Below, piece after piece: positions 37,273-45,774 of a stretch of 56,484 bases of DNA (positions are counted from its first letter, which is position 1; every line of letters begins with the position of its first letter). Below the pieces are notes generated by a model. That model made no database searches. It had not been told where the DNA came from and saw nothing but the letters and a program-made list of their open reading frames with translations. Source of the DNA: Deltaproteobacteria bacterium (GTDB taxonomy: Bacteria; Desulfobacterota; Binatia; UBA9968; JAJDTQ01); contig JAPPNF010000020.1 in NCBI GenBank assembly GCA_028818755.1, forward strand, positions 1 through 56,484, given 5' to 3'. Made by a program: the position numbers and the translations under genes.

Positions 37273-37743
37273 CTAGGTACCGTGGTGGAAGGTTGCGGCC
37301 ACCATCTTCTGGCCGCCGGCCCGCACCATCGCTCCGCTGGCCCCGTCCTGCATCCGGGTCTCGATGGCGTTCGGCTCGATCCAGGCCAGAGTCTTCCCCA
37401 CGGCCCGGTCGTGAGCAGCGACGATCCGTTCGTCGCCTCCCACCAGCGCCATGAGCGACACCGACTTGGGCGCGGAGAGCGTCACGTCCCGGCCGGGACG
37501 GTGGTGGATGTTGCCGTCGAGGTCCTTGCGTCCAAGCTGCCGCCCGCCGGGGACCTTGCCCTCGAGGATGGCCTTGAAGGTGTCGGGATCCACCGGGCCT
37601 GAGAGTCCCAGCTCCTCCGCTCCCCGGCCAGCCCAGGCGCTCGTTTCTTTGTGCTCCGGGTCGTCCTTCGCGTAGTACCCGTCCCGTTCGTAGTAGCTCA
37701 CGCCCTGGGACGGCGAGGCGATCTTGCCGATGGAGGCTACCAT
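37273..37743 (-). pseudogene. truncated second MobF relaxase, N-terminal 156 residues only
   Basis: The frame starts MVASIGKIASPSQGVSYYER and is closely similar to the N-terminus of the complete relaxase at 1723-4698, including the tyrosine cluster, AWAGRGAEELGL, HHRPGRDVTLSAPKSVSLMA and an FHHGT that replaces FRHET. It then meets a stop codon before the two later metal-binding histidines. Without the three-histidine site and the helicase it cannot work. It marks a second, related mobilisable element whose body has been lost, cut at this point by integration or deletion. Confidence 0.85.
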
Positions 37744-37994
37744 CGCCGGCGCACCCCGTCGGGCGCCTGTACGCACCGCTTTCGCATGCCCATAAAGCCC
37801 GGATACCGGCTTTCTAAATCGGCGACAAGACGTGAACCGCTCGGTTCGTAAGCCTGTCGCGATCTGTCGGTCATTGACGTTGAATTTTGTCCCGGACCCT
37901 GTCCAAGGCGTCATTCGTTGAAACGGCATCGCAACTTTTGTACACGACCAGTGTAGAATGCTCGTACGACACACTTCTTCAAGAGGGGTTGCGC

Positions 37995-38381
37995 ATGGCT
38001 GAAAATCTCAGGGTTCGTGTGAGGCGGCAGATCGACCGGTTGAGGAAGGATCTCGACGCGGCCACCGGGCAGGTTGCCGCGATAAAGGATGAGATCAAAA
38101 AACACGAACTGGTCTACGAAATGCTCGACGGCCGGAAGACCGGTGAGCGCACTCAACGAGGCCGCTCCACGGTCGGAGCACTGAAGAGAGGACCCCGCGG
38201 CGTCATGATCGACTGGAGAGGCGTCTTTGCCGGTCTTCCTGATCAGTTCACTCTGGATATCCTCAGCGCCGACAAGACGGCCGGCGAGAAATCTCGGAAC
38301 TACCTCAGGCAGGTGGTCGCACGCTGGTCGAAGGAGGGTCGAATCAAACGCACTGGCCGAGGCGCCTACCAGAAAACCTGA
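37995..38381 (+). CDS. small coiled-coil / winged-helix-like protein, unknown function
   Basis: This 128-residue protein starts at the ATG at 37995 after AAGAGGGG; the frame upstream of it is not convincing. Residues about 4-40 form a charged coiled coil (RVRRQIDRLRKDLDAATGQV), and about 60-128 look like a helix-turn-helix/winged fold ending YLRQVVARWSKEGRIKRTGR, with the last strand GAYQK. This could be a DNA-binding regulator. TAGAAT with an upstream TTGTAC around 37935-37960 might be a promoter, but the spacing is poor. Confidence 0.6.
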   Translation: MAENLRVRVRRQIDRLRKDLDAATGQVAAIKDEIKKHELVYEMLDGRKTGERTQRGRSTVGALKRGPRGVMIDWRGVFAGLPDQFTLDILSADKTAGEKSRNYLRQVVARWSKEGRIKRTGRGAYQKT

Positions 38382-38725
38382 CCCCGAAGAATGGCGAATC
38401 CGGAAAACTGTGGGACGGTACATGTCGGGCGGTGCGGTCCTGGTAAGCGAGGCTCGGTAACGACCTTGTTACCCGGCCCCGGTGCGCGTATCCGTTCGTT
38501 CGGGCGGTGACGCCTTTGAACGAGACGCATGCCCACGCCGGATGCGACATCCGGCGAGTCAATCTCTTTGCCTCCCGACCGTCGTTACTCGGTGACAGCC
38601 GGATTCGCACGTTTCGAGTATTTCCGCCTTCGTGATCGGCTCATTGTCTCGATTCTCTTCGTCCGCAACCTGGGTCTTCTCTTGGAGTGTGTCGGACATA
38701 TGGTCCCCCTTGGGGGGCCCTGTAA
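38382..38725. other. intergenic region without a recognised gene
   Basis: This 340-base stretch lies between two convergent genes. It has short frames only. No terminator of standard form and no RNA gene are visible. Confidence 0.35.
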
Positions 38726-39325
38726 TTAGGAACCTTCTGTCTCTTGAAGCTCGACTTGTTCGCAATCATCCAGATGCAAACGTGAAGGCCTCATCTTGGC
38801 AATCCTGCCTATCGCGGCGAGATGGTCCCCTTTGGTCATGGTGCCTATCGAGGACACATCATCTCTCGGGAACTCGAGAGAGATAATTTCATCAATTGGA
38901 AGCGTGATGACTACAAGGTAGCTATCCCGTACCGTGGAAATGTTTCTGATCACACCTTGGACCCGGATCCACTTCCCGATGTGTGGTTCCATGAGTCGGT
39001 CGATTTCCGATTCCGTCATCGAGCCTTGAAGGGCGATGAGTTCAGATGCTGTTCGTTGGGTAAATACGCGCTCCTCAGCTGTTTCTTCATGTTTCTCCGT
39101 TTCCATTGATATTTCGACAGAGGGAGCCCCTTGCTGCCCTTTTTTTAGGTCAGCAACCTCTTTTTCGAGGTCTGCAATACGCTTCTTGTATCTTGGACCA
39201 AAACTGAGATAGCCCAGCATTGCAATCACAAAGGCAATAAGATAGCGCAGCCCATAGACGACAGCCTCGTCTCGAAGCAGGCCCCACAGGTAGCTGAGAA
39301 TATTCGGGTCGGATGATGGTTCCAT
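38726..39325 (-). CDS. membrane-anchored coiled-coil protein with OB-fold-like C-terminal domain
   Basis: This 199-residue protein has a TM helix at about 24-42 (GLRYLIAFVIAMLGYLSFG), a short coiled coil (KKRIADLEKEVADLKKG) and a C-terminal domain of about 90 residues. The pattern of the latter (IGKWIRVQGVIRNISTVRDS, LVVITLP, GDHLAAIGRIAKMRPSRLHL, DCEQVEL) is that of the OB-fold tRNA_anti-like family. The layout suggests a cytoplasmic OB domain held at the membrane. Ligand and role are unknown. It is more AT-rich than its neighbours, in keeping with transfer. Confidence 0.65.
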   Translation of the reverse strand: MEPSSDPNILSYLWGLLRDEAVVYGLRYLIAFVIAMLGYLSFGPRYKKRIADLEKEVADLKKGQQGAPSVEISMETEKHEETAEERVFTQRTASELIALQGSMTESEIDRLMEPHIGKWIRVQGVIRNISTVRDSYLVVITLPIDEIISLEFPRDDVSSIGTMTKGDHLAAIGRIAKMRPSRLHLDDCEQVELQETEGS

Positions 39326-40066
39326 GTTATCCGCCTACCCACGGCAACCCGCTCTGTCAAGTGAGTTGCCGTGGTGTTCGACAATGCGGAAGGCGCGATT
39401 CTGCCCATCGTCGGCAGGATCATAGAACACCTCCAGCGTCGTTTGATTTGTCAGGTGCCAACTACTGGCACACCTACAGGACGGCAATCGCACGGATCAC
39501 GGTACTGCTCCGAGATTCCCGGCTGTCCCAGTGGGCTGCTACTGGAATGGGTAGCCTAAGTGCGTGCGAGCAGGCGGCCCAAGCGTTCGGTTATAACTTT
39601 GGCCAACCTCACGACTGGCTGCATGCACGGCGTTCGAGACAGGACGCGGAGAGGCTGAGATACAAGAATCCCCAGAGGATGGAGCCAAGAATAGAACAAG
39701 ATTTCGCTAGCTGTCGGAAGCGCAATTCTTCAAAGCCGCGGAAACCGTAAACCACCTTGGGCACATGGAGTTCACCAATAATGTGCCTTGCGGTCCAGCC
39801 TCCACAACTCCGCGGACGGTTCATGCGGCCGTGGAAGCTGTGGCGAGTTTCGCCATAGCCCGGCCACGACTTCGGCGCAACGTGCACTTCGTCTCGTTGC
39901 GGCGGGCTGAGCGCTCGGGAAGTCGACACTTAGCTGATGTCGTTTGCCGAGAAGAAGCCGGGCGTTGAGGGCGACGGTCAGGTCCGTCGGAGGCGCCGGC
40001 GATGAAGCGAGACCAGTTCGAATCAAGACCGAACAATCCTCATTCCGCAATCCCTTTTCCACCGCA
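39326..40066. other. 740-base region without a convincing gene
   Basis: Open frames of about 100-145 codons exist on both strands but look like chance or decayed sequence: no good start sites, odd composition and mutual overlap. A plus-strand segment near 39465-39640 (YWHTYRTAIARITVLL...) is the most protein-like and could be an eroded gene. No RNA gene is evident. Confidence 0.35.
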
Positions 40067-40801
40067 CTACCCGTATCGAAAATCCACCACCAGCGGCACA
40101 TGGTCGCTCAGCTTCGTCCCGCACCAATCCTCGAATGTGCCTACCTGCATGGCGTATTCCGTTGCCAGCCATCTGTCCGGGGCGAAGATGTAGTCCAGAT
40201 GATAGGTGGGACCGTGTTTGGTTCGGTTGCGCCAGTAGATGGTGGGCGTCGACTCCTCCCCGAAAGACTCCCCGGTGACGTGGTGATAAACGCTGGTCAT
40301 GGCGCACTGGCGCAACACGTCGACGGTGTGAGCGTGGTTCATCAGCCAGCCCGGCTTGTCCCATATGCAGTTGTTGTTGAGATCGCCCGCCACCACCGCA
40401 TCGCACTCGGTCAGGAACTCTCGGTAACGGCGAAGCGCCAAGCGCATGGGACCGGGCTGGCGTTTACGGGTGATTCCAGCGCTGAAGTTCTGGGCCCATA
40501 CCGCCAAGAGGTTGAAGCGCCTCTTCCCTTCGACCCGTACCGGGGCGACAAACCGATGTGACGCCTGATAGCGCTCGTCCAGGTTCAGGCGATAACCGTT
40601 GAATCCGAACACCGCCAGCCCCTTGTGCCGGTTGCGTCCGATCCATACCGAATCCGCCTCCAGACTGTCTACGCCAGCCCGCTCGGCCACCACCCGGGGT
40701 TCTGCACATTCGCTCACCACCGCCACGTCTGGTTTCAACCGACGCAGCGCATCGAGCTTGCGATGCAAGGCCATGTTGCAGTTCCACGTAACCAATCTCA
40801 T
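40067..40801 (-). CDS. endonuclease/exonuclease/phosphatase (EEP) family protein
   Basis: This 244-residue metal-dependent phosphoesterase has the EEP landmarks in order: RLVTWNCNMA at the N-terminus (with the metal-binding Asn), VVSECAEPR (catalytic Glu), VVAGDLNNN at about 137-145 (the GDxN motif), and the terminal KLSDHVPLVVDFRYG with the SDH catalytic histidine. YHLDYIFAPDRW precedes it. It has no signal peptide, so it is probably cytoplasmic. It could act on DNA, RNA or another phosphodiester; the substrate cannot be told from sequence. It is a single gene. Confidence 0.85.
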   Translation of the reverse strand: MRLVTWNCNMALHRKLDALRRLKPDVAVVSECAEPRVVAERAGVDSLEADSVWIGRNRHKGLAVFGFNGYRLNLDERYQASHRFVAPVRVEGKRRFNLLAVWAQNFSAGITRKRQPGPMRLALRRYREFLTECDAVVAGDLNNNCIWDKPGWLMNHAHTVDVLRQCAMTSVYHHVTGESFGEESTPTIYWRNRTKHGPTYHLDYIFAPDRWLATEYAMQVGTFEDWCGTKLSDHVPLVVDFRYG

Positions 40802-41029
40802 TGGATTTTCTCGTGCCTCACAGGTATCATTGGTTCACACCCGGTGACCAGAGCGGTGTCTCCCAGGGACATCCAGAGACTAGCATGATCGGCGAGCAGC
40901 ATCACGTGGAGCAGGTTCGTTACGTTTGCGCTCCCGCAACCGGCACAATCCTGCCAACCCCACAGGCTGCGTCGACATGCATTTCGTGCTGCATCACCGA
41001 TCTCGTGGTTTCGGAAAAGGAGCGCAGGA

Positions 41030-41677
41030 ATGAATCGGTCGCTGAACCCGGCAACACCGTCACGCGTCGCCGCAAGAACCATGCGGCACGCCGCCATCGC
41101 GATCACCGCGGCCATTCTGGCCGTCACGTCCCTCTCGACCGGAGGCGCGGCGGAGATGCCAGCCACGACCTCGCCCTACGCCGGTCAGGAAAACCGGCCG
41201 ATCAAGAGCCTGTCGGCCGAAGATCTCGCCGAACTCAGGCGCGGCGGCGGATGGGGGCTTGCCAGGGCAGCCGAACTCAACGGCATGCCGGGCCCCGCCC
41301 ACCTGCTCGAGCTGAAAGACCGGATTCCCCTGACCGCCGACCAAGTAACGGCCATCTCCGCCATCTTCAAGGACATGCGGGCGGCCGCGATCGCCGAGGG
41401 GGAACGGCTCATTTCCCGCGAGGAGGCCTTGGAGACGGTGTTAAGGAACGGCAGTGTGACCGTCCGGTCGCTGCAAGAGCTGCTGTCGGAAATCGGACAG
41501 GCAAGGACGGCGTTGCGCTATGTGCATCTGGCTGCACATCTGAAAACGCTTCCACTGCTCACTCATGATCAGATTGCGAGATACAACGTCCTGCGCGGTT
41601 ATGCTGGCGACCCGTGCGCAAGCCCGCCCGAGGGGCATGACGTCAGCATGTGGCGGAAGCACAATGGCTGCGATTGA
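41030..41677 (+). CDS. exported Spy/CpxP-like periplasmic protein
   Basis: This 215-residue protein has a signal peptide (about 1-41; MRHAAIAITAAILAVTSLST then GGAAE). The mature part is helical and contains SLSAEDLAELRRGGGWGLAR, PGPAHLLELKD, an LTADQVTAISAIFKDM segment like the LTxxQ motif of the Spy/CpxP family, and a C-terminal LLTHDQIARYNVLRGYAG. Relatives of this layout are annotated as periplasmic chaperone or heavy-metal-sensor-like proteins. A histidine- and cysteine-containing end (PCASPPEGHDVSMWRKHNGC) could bind metal. It is an isolated gene with ribosome-binding site GGAGCGCAGGA. Confidence 0.65.
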   Translation: MNRSLNPATPSRVAARTMRHAAIAITAAILAVTSLSTGGAAEMPATTSPYAGQENRPIKSLSAEDLAELRRGGGWGLARAAELNGMPGPAHLLELKDRIPLTADQVTAISAIFKDMRAAAIAEGERLISREEALETVLRNGSVTVRSLQELLSEIGQARTALRYVHLAAHLKTLPLLTHDQIARYNVLRGYAGDPCASPPEGHDVSMWRKHNGCD

Positions 41678-42069
41678 CGCCGCCACCGAATGAAGCGGAG
41701 CGGACCATTCCATCAACCGAAACCTACACACTTTAGAGAAGGGCGTCGGTACCGGTCTGACGCTCTGGTTTCGACCGGACGAGAGGGGTTGGACGGAGGG
41801 AGCGTGAGCGACCAGACGCTTAAGGCGTTGGCGGAGCGACCATCGGCGTCGTCACCGGCAACACCGGAATCGTACCGAGACCGGACGAGGTGAAGTGGCG
41901 CGCGCGGTGATGGTCGGCAGCGTCGTGAACACACATCTCGCCGACGACTCCGTGTTCGCTGCCGCCGACCGGGTCGCATCCAGATTACTGGAGAAGTTGG
42001 GCTTGCGGTGAAGGCGAAGGATGTCTGATCCCTTTGCCGCCGTCCCCGAATGAATCGCAGGAGTCCAAA
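41678..42069. other. intergenic region with gene debris
   Basis: About 390 bases contain short plus-strand frames, including one ending VASRLLEKLGLR near 42011 that looks like the tail of a lost gene. There is nothing I can name. The ribosome-binding site (CAGGAG) of the next gene is at 42058-42063. Confidence 0.35.
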
Positions 42070-43032
42070 TTGAAAGAACAAACTCTTGGACGTCTTCAGC
42101 GTGTCGAGCTTAGAACCGTGTGGACAAACGAGCCAGCAGAATTCACGCCGTGGCTCGCGGAACGCGACAATCTCCAAATCCTCGGCGATACGCTCGGCCT
42201 GGAACTCGAACCCGGCTCGGTAGAAAAGGAGGTCGGTTCGTTTCGTGCAGACATCGTGTGCAAGGACATCGGCACGGGTTCCTTGGTGCTGATCGAAAAC
42301 CAGCTTGAACAAACGGATCACGATCATCTTGGAAAGCTGCTCACTTATGCCGCGGGTCTGCAAGCTGTCACCGTGGTGTGGCTGGCGGAAGGGTTCAGGG
42401 ACGAACATCGTGCGGCTCTCGACTGGTTGAATGAGATCACTCAACAAGACGCTCGTTTCTTCGGACTAGAGATCGAATTGTGGCAGATCGGAGATTCGCC
42501 CGCCGCGCCGAAATTCAACATTGTCTCGAAGCCGAACGACTGGTCACGATCAGTCGCGCAGTCCGCCCGCGCGACTGATGACGCCGAATTGTCTGAACTA
42601 AGGCTCTTACAACGGAAATACTGGACCGGGCTTCACGACAGGCTCAAAGTCGCAGGTGGTCCGGTTGGTGGAAACCGTAAAGCGCAGCCGCAGTCATGGA
42701 TGGCTTACGGCATAGGGCTGGGGGGCTTCCAGCTCTGTGCGATGATGAACGCTTGGGAGAAGTTCGTGCGGGTAGAGCTCTACATCTCTGGCGAAGACGC
42801 GAGTGAACGACTCGACCTGCTCGCACGAAATAAGAATGAGATCGAAGGCGAGCTGGGGTACCCTTTGAAATGGGGTGATCAATCGTCAGAGGCTCGCGAC
42901 CGTCGGATTTCATATTATCTCGGTGACGTTGACCCGGCCGACGAGTCGGACTGGGCTCGGCAACACGAGTGGCTTGCCAAACATCTGAACGAAATGCATC
43001 GTGCGTTTGTCCAGCGAGTTAAGGACCTGTGA
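42070..43032 (+). CDS. DUF4268 protein with PD-(D/E)XK nuclease-like N-terminal domain
   Basis: I chose the TTG at 42070 because CAGGAG lies seven bases upstream; the frame also allows a TTG at 42034. The protein is about 320 residues. The N-terminal half has a PD-(D/E)XK-like core: E in LGLELEP, then GSFRADIVCKD (Asp) and SLVLIENQLEQTDHDHLGKL, with the E-x-Q variant of the catalytic E-x-K. The C-terminal half is the DUF4268 domain (QRKYWTGLHDRL, WMAYGIGLGGFQLCAMMN, RVELYI, RISYYLG). Such proteins are common in defence islands. The next gene follows after 12 bases and may be an operon partner. Confidence 0.8.
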   Translation: MKEQTLGRLQRVELRTVWTNEPAEFTPWLAERDNLQILGDTLGLELEPGSVEKEVGSFRADIVCKDIGTGSLVLIENQLEQTDHDHLGKLLTYAAGLQAVTVVWLAEGFRDEHRAALDWLNEITQQDARFFGLEIELWQIGDSPAAPKFNIVSKPNDWSRSVAQSARATDDAELSELRLLQRKYWTGLHDRLKVAGGPVGGNRKAQPQSWMAYGIGLGGFQLCAMMNAWEKFVRVELYISGEDASERLDLLARNKNEIEGELGYPLKWGDQSSEARDRRISYYLGDVDPADESDWARQHEWLAKHLNEMHRAFVQRVKDL

Positions 43033-43044
43033 GCCAGCAACAGC

Positions 43045-43683
43045 TTGGGTGCGATGGTAGGGCCCAAGGTGGGGGCTAGCACTTTGAAAATCGAATCCGA
43101 TCAGCTTTTGGTCGACGCGGGTGAGTGTTTTATGTTCTTGCTTTGGGTTGAGAGCGTCCTGGTCGATCTTCTCGTACTGGCCGAGGGAGACCGGGACCTT
43201 CGAAATCGCTACAACGCAAAGGGGCCCCATCCGATAGAATTTTCGCAGAGGCGCTTCGAACTCAAGGCTCTTGACATTAGCGAGATCACCAGAATGTTCC
43301 TGGATCGCTGGCCGCAATGGAAGGACGATCAAGAAGTCTACCATTCTCTTCATCGAATATCGCTCTGGCGAAACGCATTTGGGCACGCACAGGTACAACC
43401 CTTTAGGGAATACCTGCTGTATCATCCCAAGAGGTGGGAGAGGATTGAGGAACACATGCGATGTGGGTCCTGCTACAAATTTCTCAAGGACTGTGAATGC
43501 CCCTCTGCTAGTGACCTCTCCGATCCTCCCTGCCTGAAACTGGACGAAGATACCATTGTGAGCGTTTATCTAGACATCAGGCAGGTTGATCGTTGTTGCT
43601 TCTTTCCCACAGCCGTAAAGCTCGATGTGAAGTACCGGGGCATCGCTTGGCTAGACCAGGCCCCCGTTACACATCTTTGCTAG
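43045..43683 (+). CDS. HEPN-motif-containing protein, unknown function
   Basis: This protein of up to 212 residues could start at 43045 or at the next ATG at 43054. The N-terminal about 120 residues are helical and contain LWRNAFGH at about 107-114, an R-X4-H motif (R109, H114) in the setting expected of HEPN domains, which are frequently RNases in toxin and defence systems. Two cysteine pairs follow (MRCGSCYKFLKDCEC) that could bind zinc. The C-terminus has beta-type sequence. Only 12 bases separate it from the DUF4268 gene. The assignment rests on the motif and its helical surroundings. Confidence 0.5.
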   Translation: MGAMVGPKVGASTLKIESDQLLVDAGECFMFLLWVESVLVDLLVLAEGDRDLRNRYNAKGPHPIEFSQRRFELKALDISEITRMFLDRWPQWKDDQEVYHSLHRISLWRNAFGHAQVQPFREYLLYHPKRWERIEEHMRCGSCYKFLKDCECPSASDLSDPPCLKLDEDTIVSVYLDIRQVDRCCFFPTAVKLDVKYRGIAWLDQAPVTHLC

Positions 43684-43768
43684 GAGGAAATCATGTCTGT
43701 CATCCGTCCTTGGCATCCCCGAATGAAATCCCCAACCGTTTTCCCTGGAACGACATCGGCCCCTACCA

Positions 43769-44254
43769 TCACACCATTCCACGATGCTGCGCCGGAGACA
43801 GGGTTCGTGCCAGAACGCCGACCAACAGAGTAGCTATGAACGATTTGTTCCTCAGCGTAGCCTCTCTCGCCCGGTGTCCCATCGCGCAGAACTCCCGACA
43901 GAACGGCGAAGGCGCTATTCTCCAACCAGCCGCCATACCCGAAGATCTCTCCCTCAAAAGGCTGAATGCTCGACTCGCCCAAGTGGACGCCTCGCCGGGT
44001 TTCCAGAAAATCGAAGCCCTCGGAGCTTCCAGCGTCGTTTCCTGATCGTCTATCTCGCACCGGTTGCCGTCACAAGTATTGTTGCCTTCGTCCCCCTCTG
44101 GGTAGGCATCAACAAAGGATCCATCCACTCGATCAACAATGATTAGGTTGCTCCCCTGAAAGTGGGGTTCGGTAGCGACAAACTCCCGAACCATCTCGGC
44201 GACCTTCGGCTTGCAGGCGGTAGCAAGAAATAGGGCGAGACTGACCGTCCCCAC
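43769..44254 (-). CDS. possible small lipoprotein, doubtful
   Basis: A GTG at 44254 begins a 161-residue frame with MGTVSLALFLATACKPKVAE, which includes a lipobox-like LATAC. The signal is short and lacks basic residues, so the true N-terminus may be upstream in another frame or lost. The rest is unlike any family I know. It may be a decayed gene. Confidence 0.3.
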   Translation of the reverse strand: MGTVSLALFLATACKPKVAEMVREFVATEPHFQGSNLIIVDRVDGSFVDAYPEGDEGNNTCDGNRCEIDDQETTLEAPRASIFWKPGEASTWASRAFSLLRERSSGMAAGWRIAPSPFCREFCAMGHRAREATLRNKSFIATLLVGVLARTLSPAQHRGMV

Positions 44255-44343
44255 AACGGATCATGGACAAGCTCCATGCATGGTGAGAAGGCCATGGCTC
44301 GGCGTGAGCCCTTACCCCTCTTCCAACGAACACTTGCGTACGC

Positions 44344-44670
44344 TCAACGGACGGTTATGCCCTCTAGTGTCCATGAGCGGCGGTCGCCTAGAGAACGGCA
44401 TTGGATGGAAACGCTGTAGTAAGCACGAACCGGACCACCGAAAACGTTCTTTGTATCTGCATGGCCTGTTATCTGCCAAAGCCCGTCCCCGGCATGCTTC
44501 CAGGTTGACAAGTCAAAGTCGGCTACATGGGGATTGGGAATCCTGCGTTTAACGGCATCTTCGGCAAAGACTATGGCATAGCCCATAGCTGCGTTACTGG
44601 TGCAGTCTGAAGGATCATCACATGCGACCAAAGCCAGCATTGCTGCCAGGATACCTGCCGCACGCTTCAT
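44344..44670 (-). CDS. small lipoprotein of unknown function
   Basis: This 108-residue protein starts at an ATG preceded by AGGAGGTATGCC. Signal peptide MKRAAGILAAMLALVAC places the lipidated cysteine at residue 17, followed by DDPSDC. The mature part reads as a small alpha/beta domain (DAVKRRIPNPHVADFDLSTW, GLWQITGHADTKNVFGGP, AYYSVSIQCRSLGDRRSWTL), reminiscent of small domains found in phage and lipoprotein families that pack a disulphide (C..C). Function unknown; it is a single gene. Confidence 0.65.
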   Translation of the reverse strand: MKRAAGILAAMLALVACDDPSDCTSNAAMGYAIVFAEDAVKRRIPNPHVADFDLSTWKHAGDGLWQITGHADTKNVFGGPVRAYYSVSIQCRSLGDRRSWTLEGITVR

Positions 44671-44779
44671 GGCATACCTCCTGTGGAGTTGTCCCGGTGC
44701 AGCGACCGTTGCTTCGGCCTAGTGCGCATGCCGTTGCGGGCCGCGGTTCGCCAGTTTGCCGGGCCATGTGTTCTTTGCC

Positions 44780-44829
44780 GCACGGCCCAGAAATGAAATG
44801 GTGTATAGCTGGTACCTGGCTGTTGAACA
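44780..44829. repeat. left copy of a 50-bp imperfect direct repeat
   Basis: This segment (starting GCACGGCCCAGAAATGAA and containing TGGTACCT) matches 46001-46050 at 39 of 50 positions in the same orientation. Its right edge coincides with the point where the solute-binding-protein remnant at 44830-44969 breaks off. That suggests a junction of an inserted element or an attachment-site-like sequence. Confidence 0.55.
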
Positions 44830-44969
44830 TGTAGGATCTGCTTGTCGATATAGTCGGTCCAGTTGTAGACGTGGACGCTCGTGTCCTCGGCCAGGCTGCC
44901 GGGCACGGCCAGAAGCACCGCCGCCGTCAGCGTGATACGATTCATCATGCGAGTCGCGGTTTTCGTCAT
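44830..44969 (-). pseudogene. 5' fragment of a polyamine-type ABC transporter solute-binding protein
   Basis: Starting MTKTATRMMNRITLTAAVLL, a signal peptide ends near GSLAED and is followed by VHVYNWTDYIDKQIL, the hallmark start of PotD/PotF-type spermidine/putrescine-binding proteins. The similarity stops at about 44830, exactly at the edge of a direct repeat. The remaining about 300 residues are not in the window. It is a broken gene. Confidence 0.75.
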
Positions 44970-45279
44970 GGGAAGCCTCCCTTTCTGATACTCAAGCTTC
45001 TCCCGTCGATCAAGGTCGTGTCCCGTGCCGTGGTGTAAGAGTCTGGCGCCCATCGCGGTATCCGCGGGTAGGGCCGGGATGCTCGGACGCTCATTGTACT
45101 GGGGTGTCAGTGTTATGTCGGTTCGCCTGCCGATCTCGCTTGGCTCCTCGTGCTTGCGCTTCTTCTTGGAAGGCCCTGTTTGCAGCGCGGCCTTGAGTTA
45201 GCCACCTGCGGGAATCTCCTCGTGCTTGCGTTCTCCCGCGGTGGGGGGTTTGAATGCCGGCAAAGGAGGGTCCGTAGGC

Positions 45280-45774
45280 ATGTGGAAGAGCATTATCGCG
45301 AGTTTCTTGGGATCTCTGGCGTTGTTCATCGGGACTTCGATGTGGACCAACCTGAATCTGGATTTGACGTGGAGGCTCTTCGTCTTCCCGCTGATCCTCG
45401 CCGGCGCTTGGACGACAGCGTTGCACGTGGCGCTGGCTACTTGGGATCGACGCGAGATTCGCCGAAAGGCTCAGCAGGAGGAAGCCGAACGGAAGCAACA
45501 GGAGGCGAAAGAGGCTCTAGCACACCATCTTGCAGATGCTGTTGAAGGGGTGATGCAGTACGTTGAGGACCCTGCTTATCCCTCAAACTACGAACCCTTC
45601 ACAGCGGAACTGGCATACATGGCAGAGGAATTTCGGCGCCTTCTCCAGATCGAGTTAATCGACATATACCCTGGGAATCGTGGCGATGTCTTGGAGAAAT
45701 ACAGGCTCATGCTGCGCTATCTGAAAAACGGCGACCTAGACCAAGGGTTGAAGTACGCCCGGATGCTCGCGTAA
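45280..45774 (+). CDS. small membrane protein with cytoplasmic coiled coil, unknown function
   Basis: This 164-residue protein starts at the ATG at 45280 after AAAGGAGGG. Two TM helices lie at about 5-20 (IIASFLGSLALFIGTS) and 32-52 (LFVFPLILAGAWTTALHVALA), followed by a charged coiled coil (RREIRRKAQQEEAERKQQEA) and a helical C-terminal domain (DPAYPSNYEPFTAELAYMAE). It lies between the two copies of a 50-bp direct repeat, so it may be cargo of a small inserted segment. I do not recognise a family. Confidence 0.65.
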   Translation: MWKSIIASFLGSLALFIGTSMWTNLNLDLTWRLFVFPLILAGAWTTALHVALATWDRREIRRKAQQEEAERKQQEAKEALAHHLADAVEGVMQYVEDPAYPSNYEPFTAELAYMAEEFRRLLQIELIDIYPGNRGDVLEKYRLMLRYLKNGDLDQGLKYARMLA

